A stretch of DNA of 64,000 nt. Source: Calliopum simillimum. Its lineage: Eukaryota > Arthropoda > Insecta > Diptera > Lauxaniidae. Position 1 is the first letter of the stretch; the number at the start of each line of letters is the position of its first letter. Shown in pieces: positions 10,538 to 22,500 of the stretch. The notes under the pieces were generated by a model that saw nothing but the letters and a program-made list of their open reading frames with translations, ran no database searches and was not told where the DNA came from. The stretch spans positions 35,211,948-35,275,947 of the forward strand of contig OX638370.1 of assembly GCA_951812925.1 (NCBI GenBank). The letters are read 5' to 3'. A program made the position numbers and the translations under genes.

Positions 10538-12583
10538 GGGGACATTCGCCTTTGTAATTGAAGCAAAAAACACGTTTTAAAAATTTTATTATGAAAAAAC
10601 TATTATATTTATTGAAAAAATTTTTTTTGGACATTGTTAAATATTGTATAAAAAATATGAAAAATTTTTATTTTTTTATTTTTAGTTTCCCTTGGCTGCT
10701 GTAGAGGGCGTCATCCAAAAATTACTTTTTTAAACGGTAGGACATGTTGTAGACCTCCTGTAACAGATTTTTAAAAAAATTCAAAATGGATTTTATTCTT
10801 GAGACTCAAAACTATACAATAAGCCTCTAAGATTCATACTTTTTTATATTTTGAAGTTTTTGTACGAATATTTATGAAAAATGCGTAAAAATTAAGGGAC
10901 TTACCCTCAAAAAATGCCCCGTAAAAAAAAGGGGAGGGTATTTTTTAAAACTTTCAGAGGCTTATAGTTTAATATTTTTTATGAGTAATCGAATGCTCTT
11001 CGGTTTTTTAAAATCGGTCGAGTAGATTCGGAGAAAAATGTCCTACCAGTTTAAAAAGTAACTTTTGGATGACGCCCTCTACAGCAACCAAGGGAAACTA
11101 AGAATAAAATAAAAAAAATTTTTTCATATTTTTTGGACAATATTTAACAATATCCAAAAGAAATTTTGTCAATAAATATAATAGCCCAGGAAAATAATAC
11201 TTTTTCTGCGAAAAAATTCCCAGTGGAAATTTTTCACCGGAATTGCCTTTATTTATGCATGATACACAAACTGTGAAAAGTCCATTGCAAAGTCGTGTGC
11301 GCATAAAAAGTTATTCGGGCTCAAAGGTCGCTAAAATCAGTTTTTTGCAAATATCTCGCTAATGCTAACTTTTACAGAAAAATGTTGGTCTCCAATTTTG
11401 TAGCACAGGAAATTTCCTACAAAAGTACGTTAAAAGTATTTGCGTACGACTTCTAGTTTAGGAGATCACCCAATTTAAAAAGTTGTTAACAGTTATGATA
11501 TGAAATACTACCTATGAGTTCATATTAAAATATCTTACTTTTTAAATTGCAATAACTCTTCAATGAGAAGCTGTACAAACAAAATTAAAATGCCGTTTGA
11601 AAGATAATTTAATTTTCTATATACTGTTTAAATTTTTTTTTCGAACGGCTCATGACCTTAAAAATATTCTTGAATAACTGTTAAGGCTTCGAAATTACTG
11701 GTTTTTTAAGGATATCTGCGAATTGGTAAGTACTACGATAAAAAGTAATGGGACCAAATTTGTAGAGAATTTCAAGATCTACAAAAAATAAGCGTGATGT
11801 GTGCACATAGAAGTAACCTTTTAGAAGATATTCCAAAAAAACCCTTTAAATGCCAAAAAACCGGTTTCTATTGAATATCTTCTATACGGTTACTTCTATG
11901 TGTACACATATCGCTTATTTTTTGTAGATCTTGTAATTCTCTACAAATTTTGTCCCATTACTTTTTATCGTAGTACTTACCAATTCGTAGATATCCTTAA
12001 AAAACCAGTAATTTCGAAGCCTTAACGGTTATTCAAGAATATTTTTAAGGTCATGAGCCGTTCAAAAAAAATGTTGTACGGTGTATAGAAAATTAAATTA
12101 TCTTTCAAACGGCATTTTAATTTTGTTTGTACAACTTCTCATTGAAGAGTTATTGCAATTTAAAAAGTAAGATATTTTAATATGAACTCATAGGTAGTAT
12201 TTCACATCATAACTGTTAACAACTTTTTAAATTGGGTGATCTCCTAAACTAGAAGTTGTACGCAAATACTTTTAACGTACTTTTGTAGGAAATTTCCTGT
12301 GCTACAAAATTGGAGACCAACATTTTTCTGTAAAAGTTAGCATTAGCGAGATAATGCAAAAAACTGATTTTAGCGACCTTTGAGCCCGAATAACTTTTTA
12401 TGCAATGGACTTTTCACAGTTTGTGTATAATGCATAAATAAAGACAATTCCGGTGAAAAATTTCCACTGGGAATTTTTTCGCACAGAAGCTCTATTTTCG
12501 TCTTATTTTCCTGGGCTATAATAAAATTTTTAAAACGTGTTTTTCTTTTTTCAATTACAAAAGCGAATGTCGCCTTAAAATAA
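10538..12583. mobile_element. Large foldback element (about 2 kb), family F, copy 1
   Basis: The ends, near GACATTCGCCTTTGTAATTG at 10541 and its inverse near 12570, and the long inner arms (about 11185-11850 and 11860-12545) are near-perfect inverted copies with an axis near 11852. Recognisable arm blocks are TAGCCCAGGAAAATAA, CAAAGGTCGCTAAAATCAG and GCAAATATCTCGCTAATGC. The left arm is interrupted by another foldback (10600-11184). A shorter copy lies at 52636-53203 and a diverged piece near 61321-61500. If transcribed it would form a long hairpin RNA. Confidence 0.85.
10600..11184. mobile_element. Foldback element nested in the larger foldback
   Basis: Inverted arms of about 125 bp begin CTATTATATTTATTGA and contain TTTCCCTTGG.TGCTGTAGAG and GGCGTCATCCAAAA. 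They flank a centre rich in GGGGAGGGT/CCCC. Because it splits only the left arm of the 10538-12583 element, whose right arm reads straight through, it inserted later. Confidence 0.8.
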
Positions 12584-13611
12584 ATAAATAAATTACGAAA
12601 ATATAAGAATGGCAACCCTGGCATTGTAAATGGAGCACAAATATCAGAGTGAGCGCGGCGCTACTCCGTAGAAATGACGTACGCAACCAGTCTGCGTTTG
12701 ACTGGTTTTTATCCAAAAGTTGCCGATCTTCTCCTCAAACAACACAACAACATTTGCATAGTAGTTTATAGACATATAATAAATAAAAACAATTGCACAT
12801 ACTCGTATATACTATGTACCTACACTTAAAACTGCGACTTAAATTGAAATCCAATTTGAATTATTTTAGTATCATACCCGATTACAGTAAAATATGTTAG
12901 AAGGTAAATATTAAGTTTCATAGAACAATTGAAAATTCAGTTCTCTTGAGTGCTGGATAAAAGTTACATCATAGTGCCTTATACCTATCTAATGCCAATG
13001 CCAATCAACAAGAATAGCAGTGGCTTTAACGAGAGAGGGGGATATGTTGGCGAAAAACTAGTAACTAGTGTCGGACAGAAACTGGTAAAAGCCCAAGTTC
13101 TATCCGAATCGGTATACGAGTAATCTTGCCATAAACTATTCGTTACACTCCGTTATATCTTGCAAACTGCGCGGCACGCCCATTTTTTAGCGATTAAACT
13201 ATCAAGCATTTTAATTAAATATATTTAACGTACATATCCCGCAAAACGTACCAATAATTTTTATGAAATTTGGCAAGTGGGTGCAGGACATGAAAACCCT
13301 GCAATAGTCGAAAATAAGGTTTTAAGTATGTATCACGCGCATTTTTTTTTTACCATAAAAACGATTGAATGTTTTTTTTTTTTTCAGAAGATCAACCTTT
13401 GGATCATTTAAAATCTTTCCACTACTCAGTTTTTGGATTTTTCAATATTTTTCAATTTTTGAACATTTTTGAGAGATTTGGATTTTGTTTTTATTTTATT
13501 TTTAAAATATTGAATATTCCTCGACTTTTTCAAAATACTTTTTACTAACTCACTATTTTTTTAACTTTTAAAGCAAACCTATTTTGAACTTCCAAAATTG
13601 TTTGGCTTTTT
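12584..13611. other. Intergenic, no gene recognised
   Basis: No conserved frame is seen. Sequence around 13140-13270 (GCGCGGCACGCCC and ATGAAATTTGGCAAG) resembles the degenerate 'ATGAAATT.GG...' repeats typical of fly non-autonomous elements, but I see no boundaries. Confidence 0.4.
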
Positions 13612-14735
13612 TATACCCTACGCCCAGGGTATATTCACCTTGTCCTTCCGTTTGTAACGCAGAGAAGAAGGCGTGGCAGGTATAGAAAAGTATATATGTG
13701 ACCTGGTCTATGAAAAAGGTGCTTAGGTGTAAAAAAAAAAAATTCCCAATTTTTTGCCGATTCGCATAGAATTGACCTTTAATAGTTATTTTCCAGCTGC
13801 TTTCTCGAAATACTTATTTTCGCACATAAGCCCCCTTTTCATAAGACAGGTCACATATATTCTTGATCAGCGTAACCTCCGTCTGTCTGTCTGGCTGGCA
13901 GGCTGTCTGTCTGTGGAAATATTTTTTACGAGAAAACTAAGCAAGATAATTCGATGAAATTTGGTACACTGCCTTTGTTGTAAAAGTTAGCTCGCAGGAT
14001 AGAATATGAGCGAAATCGGTAAACGAACACGCTTACCGCCCATACAAAAAATATATTCAAAACGCAATTGTATGAGCATTATTCACGATAACGCAACCAA
14101 AATAGACATAAATACTAGAGATAGTGACTGCAAGCTTTAGCCAAAAATTAAGTGAATTCAGACAAGAAGGCGTGGCACCTCCTTATATAAGTAAAAGTTT
14201 AAAAATGCTTTACTGAAAGCGTTTTTTGAGGGAATCCAACCAAATTTCACTTACACACTATGGACAGATAAAGCAAGCTCTGGAAAAAAACTAGGCAAAC
14301 TCGGACGAAGGGGCGTGGCACCTTCCATATAAGCATAAATTTCAAAAGGCTATACTGAAAGTGTTTTTTGAGGGGCGTGGCACCTTTCATATAAGCATAA
14401 ATTTTAAAAGGCTATACTGAAAGAGTTTTTTGAGATAATTCAACTAATTTTTAATCAGACACCAAAGACAGTGAATGCAATCTCTGAGCAAAAACTTGGT
14501 TGATTCGGACAAGAAGGCGTGACACATCCCATACGTTTAAAGTTTTCGAAATGCTGTAAAGAAAGCGTAAATAAAGGTTATGCAACTGAATTTCGGACAA
14601 CTACTTGAACTCTTTAGCGCACGTTCTGAGCACTACGTAAACTCAGAAAAGAAGGCATGGCACCTACCCTACAAACGAAATTTGAAAAATGCTGCCAGTG
14701 TAGGGCATATAATTTTTGCCCAGGCCAAAGGTAAC
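13612..14735 (+). mobile_element. mini-me / DINE-like repeat, copy 2
   Basis: This is the same element as 6809-7590: it starts TATACCCTACGCCCAGGGTA, has the TTCTTGATCAGCG block, a short GTCT/GGCT array, and then about four tandem units with GGCGTGGCACCTCC. It ends near CAGGCCAAAGGTAACAAC. A small TA-flanked MITE (13697-13855) has inserted between the TATATAT stretch and TTCTTGATC. The longer 3' repeat array makes it longer than copy 1. Confidence 0.7.
13697..13855. mobile_element. 159-bp TA-flanked MITE nested in mini-me copy 2
   Basis: The ends TGTGACCTGGTCTATGAAAA and the inverse of TTTTCATAAGACAGGTCACA form imperfect TIRs. They are flanked by TA at 13695-13696 and 13856-13857. Copy 1 of the host repeat has the uninterrupted TATATATTC site, which confirms insertion and the 2-bp duplication. 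A related end occurs near 15850-15885. Confidence 0.85.
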
Positions 14736-16180
14736 AACAATTTTTAAACAATTTCCGACTCTTTCATTGGTTCTTGGCTTTTGAAAATTTTTCGACATTT
14801 TCAAAACATTTCAACAATTTTCCACTGTTGCATAAAAATTTTTGTCTTCTAATGGACAGTAACATGACATTTTATAGTTGTAAAGATCATGATCTTTCGA
14901 ATTATGAGACAAATTTGTATCTCAAGAAAAATTGTCCCATTTGGAACTCCGAAAAAATTGGTACAACCATCAACATCGAGTTACACTTTAGGATTTTTGG
15001 GCTGGTGCTGTGGATGCGGATGATGTTACCCACCGCTGGTGAAAAATTGGCTCTATTGCATGAACAATTTAAAATAAATCCTCTTATTCGAAATCCCCAT
15101 AAAAAGGCTGGGCAGAAATCCGAAGAACACCGAAAAATTTAAGATTCCTATTCTGACTCTTCGGAACAAACTTTTCTATTGTCATTTTTCGAAATTCGCA
15201 AAACCAAGGAAGTTATTTGAGCCGTTCATTTTGAAAGTGGGGCAATAACTTTTGAAGGAAGAATCATACAAGGTCAATTCATAGTGCTAAGCGATGAATT
15301 TAGTAATAAAGAGCCAAACAATTTCGTGCGTCCTCTATATTCATAGCCCCAAAAATCTTGTTTTTGAACTTTTATATTAGAATATCTCAAAAAACGATAG
15401 AGCAATTCCGAGACCGGATTCGGATTCAGCACCGACAAATACATCGAAAATGACTATTTTGGTTTTAGTTTGTTGTGGGTTTTTATTCAAATGTACCGTT
15501 TTTCGACCGCATTTAAAAAAAAGCGATCAGCTAGGATTTCATTCAGAACAGATTTCGAAACTATGAAATAGCTTGAATAAGATGTCATGAACCGTTTCAT
15601 TAGACATTTTCATGAAACTTATTTTTGATTGAGGAAAGATGTGTTTAAAAGTGGAGTAGGTAAGTCCAAGTAACACCTCGTCACCCCTTTTTAAAAATTA
15701 GCGGCATACAGCCATACCTAAATTGGCGCGTTAAGGTATGGCGGATAGAGTAGTCTTCTCTATGATTAACAGTTTAAAAAACAAGTTTTCGAGAAAACAG
15801 CTGTTAAAGGTATAAAACTCAAAATTATGAAAAATGATTTTTTGGCACCTAAGTCCCCTTTTCAAAAATCAAGTCACATATACCTAGAAAGTATCCGAAA
15901 ATTCCTTTGATTTTCACATTTTATTTCATCAATATACAGAAACGCTTAAATAAAGAATAGAAAGTTTAAAAAACCCCTCTTTTCAGTCTTCGCTTGTATC
16001 TGTGCTATAAATCATTATTACACGCCACCACTGGAAATGAGGCTGTCAGACAGTTCGTAGCTGGAGCCAATGGAGCCAACATGGAGCCAACAACTACAAC
16101 GAGTTGAAATGTGGGCTCTCATTTTAAACAAAAAATTTCATTATAACAGCCATTGACGATCTCAGCACAACCACGCCAAT
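14736..16180. other. Intergenic/upstream region of the second FAR
   Basis: No gene is recognised. A 122-codon frame at 14774-15142 has no family signature. Sequence near 15170-15260 (TTTCGAAATTCGCAAAACC) resembles the element at 30130-30419, and 15850-15885 resembles the MITE at 13697. The last 200 bp hold the FAR promoter. Confidence 0.4.
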
Positions 16181-16214
16181 TCAGTTTTCTTTTAGCCGCT
16201 GAACGCGTTGGACG
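16181..16214 (+). promoter_or_regulatory. Core promoter of the second FAR: Inr + DPE
   Basis: TCAGTT at 16181-16186 fits the insect initiator with A+1 at 16183. GGACG at 16210-16214 sits exactly at +28 to +32 and fits the downstream promoter element RGWYV. No TATA box is evident at -30. The predicted 5' UTR runs from 16183 to 16534 and contains CAG/CAA-rich sequence just before the ATG. Confidence 0.6.
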
Positions 16215-16534
16215 TGGTTTCGTTATATCTCGTTAATTTGAACGAATCGTTGAATCGTTGACTTTCGTGTGCGTTTGTTTACATGCAAGTGGTGGATAAA
16301 AAACAAGAAAATCAAGAGCACAAACAAATAAAAGCAAACAATTCAGTTGTTTTTGTAAATTTTTTTTCATTATTTCACACAAATACAAGTGAATATTTAC
16401 ATACGTACATATTTAGTTGTAGTCGTCGCTGTACCGATCTACAAAAGAAAAGAGAAATTTTGTTGTGCTAAAGACGAAGAAGAACTGAATTTGGGATTTT
16501 ATTGTCATAAATTAGAAGCAGCAGCAGCAATAGA

Positions 16535-19500
16535 ATGAGCGAATACGAGTAAGTAAAAGAAACTCAATAATTAGAGAAAAACAACAAATCAGATTGAATT
16601 TTGCATAATTTTGTAATAAAATAATAAACAGAAACAACTGAACTTGAATTCGGTACGAAGATTCTGTAAGATTCCGCCAATAGATCATTGTTGACCGTTG
16701 TTGATTTGATAAGATGGCAACCCTGATGCATTACGTTGCAAAATAATGCCAGCTTGAGAATTTGAAAATCCCTACATAAATGGTTATTTAAGTATATCTG
16801 TTGTCCCAGCAAACATTATGGAAAATTGTAAATCCTTAAGGAAGCATTTAAAGCTCTTTCGGAAAGGTTTTGGACGATGAAAATCTGTCGCGATTAATAA
16901 AGGAATCTCTTAACATTTCACTGGAGGACCATTAGTTTTTAGGGATGAATCTACAACTCATCTAGAAGGGTTTAACGGGATTAAATTTTAAAACGTATGC
17001 GGCTATCAAACACCAAAGTTTTTAAAATCCTAGGAGAAAAAAAAATATATTTAACCAAAAATGTGTATCGGTATTTCTGATGCTACATTTTCACCGGAGA
17101 TTTAGCTGTGACCAGATCTATAAATCTAGTTAAATCCTTTTCTATCGCCCTGAGGCGATTTATTTTTGACAGTAAATGTCATCCTAAAATCGGTGGCCCT
17201 GGTGAGATTTATGCGAAGATTTAAAATACATATAGTTAGTAGTAGATTTATTTTTGTATGGTAAATCACATGATTTGCAGTAAGATTAAGAGCTAAATCT
17301 TGAAAGAGCCGAAAATCACCTCATAAATCTCCGGTTGAGCAAACTTGGTTATAAATCCGCTGGCACGTAGTGTTAGGTATTAGGCCACCAGTTTCATTTA
17401 GTTTACTTGAAATATGGCCGACAACGCCATGGCGTGGAGTTAAAAAATAGTGCATAGCTCTTTTTTTGTATGAAATGTTTAAAAATTATCTTGGGGAGTA
17501 ATTTACGATTCTTCTTAGTAAATCTTTCACAACCCGACAGTTCGTCCCAAACAAAGCATTATCCGACGAAAAGTAACGTAACAACAGATCAATGTAATCC
17601 CTATGAACTTTGATGCCTTAAGTTCGAACTCTGATTCAGAATTGCTCTACGAGGGGTACTATTTATATTTCGGGAACTGGCAACACTAATGTCAATAGGT
17701 GAAATCTGGCAACACCATAATAAAGTTTGACATTTTTTAGCATAAACGTACTCACAACGTTTTGATGTACTAGTGCGTTGGATTATTTTTCACTTTCAAC
17801 GTGGATTATTTCAACAAGAATGTATCGATGAACTCAGTTCTTTGTATGGCGATAAAGCACTATCAAAAACTACAGTATATCGCTGGTATAGTGAATTCAA
17901 TTGTGGTCATAGTTCGGTAGCCGACGAATTCCGTGATGATCGTCCAAAATCGGTTGTTGTGCCACAAAACATCGATGCAGTGCATGAACTGATAATGCAA
18001 GATCGTCATGTGACTATTGTTGCCAGTTCCCGAAATATAAATAATGCATAATACGTAGGTTCTGATTTTAAAATGTTCAAACCTAAAAACACGGGTTTTT
18101 GGTATTTCCGAGGATATACCTATAACAAAAAACGAAAATTATAGTCATGAAACCTTTGACTAACATTTATCGTTCTTTTTTTTACGAATACTGCTTGTAT
18201 CTCGCAAACTATAAAAGATAATTTAATAAAATTTAGTTGGCAAGTGCAGATTCTAAGCACAGTATAATGGACAAAAGTAGGCGGCTTAAAAGAATGGTCG
18301 CGTTCTCTTTTTAACAATTTTAAAATTTTTATTGAATATTGCCCAACGAGGATATTGACGAGGATTAATAAGCCTTTGTATTCCGAAAACTCATAGAGAC
18401 GTAGCTTCACCTACAAATTTTTAAAACAATGTAAGTAATGTGAAAACTGTTTCGAGATTAAGCTCTAAATGTCACTATAAATCACGTAACAAATCTACTT
18501 CTAACGAAATTTATTTCAAATCTTCATATAAATCTTAACAGGTCTACAGGTTTTGGCTATTTTCGACCAAGTGGCATCCCTTGACTTTGATGATTGGCAT
18601 TAAATGTCATAACAAAAAACATTTGGAAAATACAATCTTGGAAAATAAATATCAAGAAGAAAAGGTAGAACAACTTTCGTTTTCCCGCTTATGACATTTA
18701 CTGTCAAAAATTAATCTCTTTCGGCCGGAGGAAACGGTTAGGATTTAACGACTAGATAAATCTCGTTACAGATAAATCTCTGGTGGGAACGTAGTATTAT
18801 AAGGGGTTTCACTTGCTAAAGAGTACTTCTGAGGTAAAAGCCAACGTGGGGCCGTAGAGCACCACTTATATAGGTAAAACACTTTAAATGTTATACATAT
18901 CTCGCAAGCTGTAAACGATAGCTTGATGGAAAAAACTATCAATTGAATTCATTCAAAATTTTTTGTAAATAGTTGGTAAGCCTAAAAACCAAAGATGCTA
19001 AAGCTGATTTTGCTTGAAAACAAAGAGTTCTATTACATCCACGTCAACTTTCAGACAATAACATTAGGTATGTAAAGACATGGGTGGGAAAATCGCATCT
19101 ATTGACACGCAAGCTTTTAATGGTATTTGTTTTTCACATACTCGTATATGTATGTACATATTTGCTAGTACATTATGAGAACTAAATGCATTCACCATGT
19201 TTCTGTAGGGTACTTCAAATTAATGGTTAATAGCGTTGACCGCGATTGGTGTCAAAGTTAAGGTTATAATTGCAAAACCTTTGATTTAATATAAATGATA
19301 TTCCATGCGTTTTATCAAAAAACTTACATAATTGCAATATCGCAAAGTTCAAGATAATGCCTTGAGATAAACATATTTTAGAAATTTACAACTTTAGTTA
19401 TTGCGTAAATTCAAATTTCGTAGATGCATGACTCGCAGAATCACCATAGACTTTTAAAATGTGTTAATAAATAAGTATTTCAAATAAAGAAAGAATTCAC

Positions 19501-22500
19501 AAAATAAATAAGTTTCAATTTCGATTCTCAACTTAAACATAATACGTAACTATGCAGCTAGTAGCTAAGCACATACATAAGTATACTGAAAATATATTGT
19601 TTTGAAGTTATACCGTGAATCAGATTTAATGATACGGTCATTATAACCTTTTAAAATGTAGTACGTGTAAACAAACAAACGGCACTGTTTTGTTACTAAA
19701 ATAGCCGGTGCCATTAAAAAAAAAAATTGTAGGTCTGTAGTTCATTTAACATATTTATTACACAGTGAAAATAATTTTTAGTTTAGAGTTTTATTAACAC
19801 AGTCCTAATGGTTTTCCATTCCGGTATTCTGTAGCCGTTTAGGAAGTCGTGGGACCTCTTATTTACGAATCTGAAATGCAAAAATCGCTGTTTTGGGCAT
19901 TTTTAAAGCCTTATCCAACTAACACTTCCATCCTAAGCAAGAATGCCGTAACTCCAATTTTCAAAAAAAATGAGTTTATGGCGTTTTTTGGGTCATCACA
20001 GTTCTGTCCGTCAACCCACAAGAACAGGTTGCATTATACCTTTATTTTCCCTATAAAATCAACTACGACTTTTGTCGTAACTCCCAGCCGTACACTTTTT
20101 ACAATTTAAGAATACCGTATCTCCACATGCTAAGCAAAAACACCGCAACTCCATAAAAATGTATGTAGTATCATACTTTTTTAAAATCATTTCATTTCCC
20201 TAAATCATTTTAAAAACAAACAAATTTTCTTTATGACACATCTCGTGCGCGTAGGAAGTTTCGATTATGGCCTCTGGACAAGTCAGTCAGTAAAATTTTC
20301 TCTAAGATCTATTTTAGAGTATGGTTCCACAGAGGAAAATTGTAGCAGCTCAGATTGGTTGAATCTGCCATTTTTTAAAGGGGATATGAAAAATTTAAGA
20401 AAAATCCTCAAAAGTTTGGTAAATCTTATTTCAGTGCGATCTTAGTGATGGGGATTAACTAACAATAATAGTAAGCAGTAATCTGCGTACTTGGAAAATA
20501 GATAAGCCAACCAGTGCCATCGCCACAATGACAAAAAGGCAAAAGAATAATTCTCTGTCGACCGACACATATCCCCTTTCAAAAATGACCGATTCAATTA
20601 ATCTGTGATTCAAGTTGAAATTTACAACTTGAGGAAATTCAAACCCACATGGCGCACCCCTCTTACAAAAAAAGGAACTGTGCGTAAGCGGAAATATTAC
20701 AAAGACACTGCAGAACAACGGAAAAGAGCTTGCCAGGAAGAAAAAACCAGTAGACACAAAATTGGTATTGGTCTTGGTCACCAAAAGACAAGAATGTTTC
20801 TTCGGATTTACTCTTTCTTCACAGTAAATTTAATCAAAAGTTGTCTTTACGGCATTTTTGATTTGTATCAGCTTCGTCAGAAGTAGTGCGATGCAAAACA
20901 TATTACCGTAACTCCATTTTCGACTGAAATTTACGGAATTGGCTATTTCTACTATTGCCATTATGTAGAGCGTGAAAAATCCTCTAGGAATGAGGAATAA
21001 AAACTAGTTTTCCTTAAAGCTGAAACCGTTGAGGAAACGAAACAGCAAGAAACACAAAAACTCATTTTACAGATATAAAAATTTATTGGAGTTACGGCAT
21101 TCTTTCTTAGGACGGCAGAACAGTAAATGACGTAACTGATATTTTCTAACGGCAATGGATAACCATAATTGTACTCATTAAACTTCACCTTTGAACTTTT
21201 CAAATTAGATCATTACTTTCGGAGTTTATTGAAACACAGGTTTTTCAAATGACTGAATTATATTTGAATTATATTGACTGTACTTCAATGAATGATTCAA
21301 TGATGGTCCAAATGAAAAAGTTCGGCTGAAATAAATAACACTCTATCCTGGTAGTACGCCACATAATTGAATGCAGCACTTTTCGGGATAACTCAAAATC
21401 CTGACGTGATAGAAAAAAACAAGTTCAGATTCGTAAATAGGAGGTCCCAAACCCCCTAATTTGTGGATGGAAAAAAGTTGTAAATTTGTATGCTTTTGTA
21501 ATTTATAATTTTACAATCCAACAGTTTTGTGCTTTTTAGGGCTATGTACATGCTACCATATAGTTGTCCAACTCAGTTCCGGTTACAGAATTTGTTGTTA
21601 TACTCTGTTAAATAGATTAAATGCACTTAGTCTCACTCTTGTGTACGGTATTAATCCCAAGTTCATACTTCAATATTTGTGGTGGTATGCTTCAATGCGA
21701 TTTAATTATCGCTTCTTAATTTTTTTGTTTACTTAACTAAGCTTAACTGAGGAGGGGAGCAATTGTTTTTATATACCGCCACCATAGCAGTTTCTTTAAT
21801 AGCCAGTCTCGGTCTGACGGCTAATGAAAAATTTCATTCACTGATTAGGGGCTGTACATAAGCCTCGAGACGCTCTGAGGAGAAGGGGAGTCTGGACAAA
21901 AGTCACGCTTGGTGTATTTTTTGTGCTTTTTTGCTTCACGCTACCGAGGGACGCAAATTTTTGATGATTTTTGCGTCACAAGGTTTATTGACAGCCCCTT
22001 ACGTCAAAGTTTAAAAAGTTGACATCAATACAATAAATAACCAATGCCTACCAATACAATAAACAATTTTGCAAAGGACAGGTACATATTTTTACATCTG
22101 GAAAGTCCCATGCTTATACGTAATATTACGTTTCCACCGGTGATTTACGGCTGCTTCGAAATTTTGCTCTAAATCTCGTTGTATATCATCATGATTTACC
22201 ATACAAAAATAAACTATTTCTGATTAATTTTAAACCTTCGTATAAATCTTACTTAACAGCGCTACCAATTTTGGCTATTTTTGAACAAGTACCACCCCTT
22301 TACTTTAGTAATTGGCATTGAATGTTATTAAAAAAAAAGCAAATGGAAGAGATAATGCTGATTGATGGTTTTCAAAAAAAGCAAGTTTTAACCGATCGAT
22401 GAAAACATAATCTTCTTTCATTCATATCTGCAGCTTAAAAACTTTTGGCGATCTCTTGATGACTAAATATGGTCCTGCATATTTAGGTTGAAGTGGTTTT

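Noticed and set aside
14774..15142. 122-codon frame upstream of the second FAR
   Set aside because: No recognisable domain, Phe/Asn-rich as expected of random AT-rich DNA, and it overlaps repeat-like sequence.
20455..20784. 109-codon minus-strand frame in the 19851 element
   Set aside because: Antisense shadow of the Lys/Arg-rich frame on the plus strand with no domain signature.
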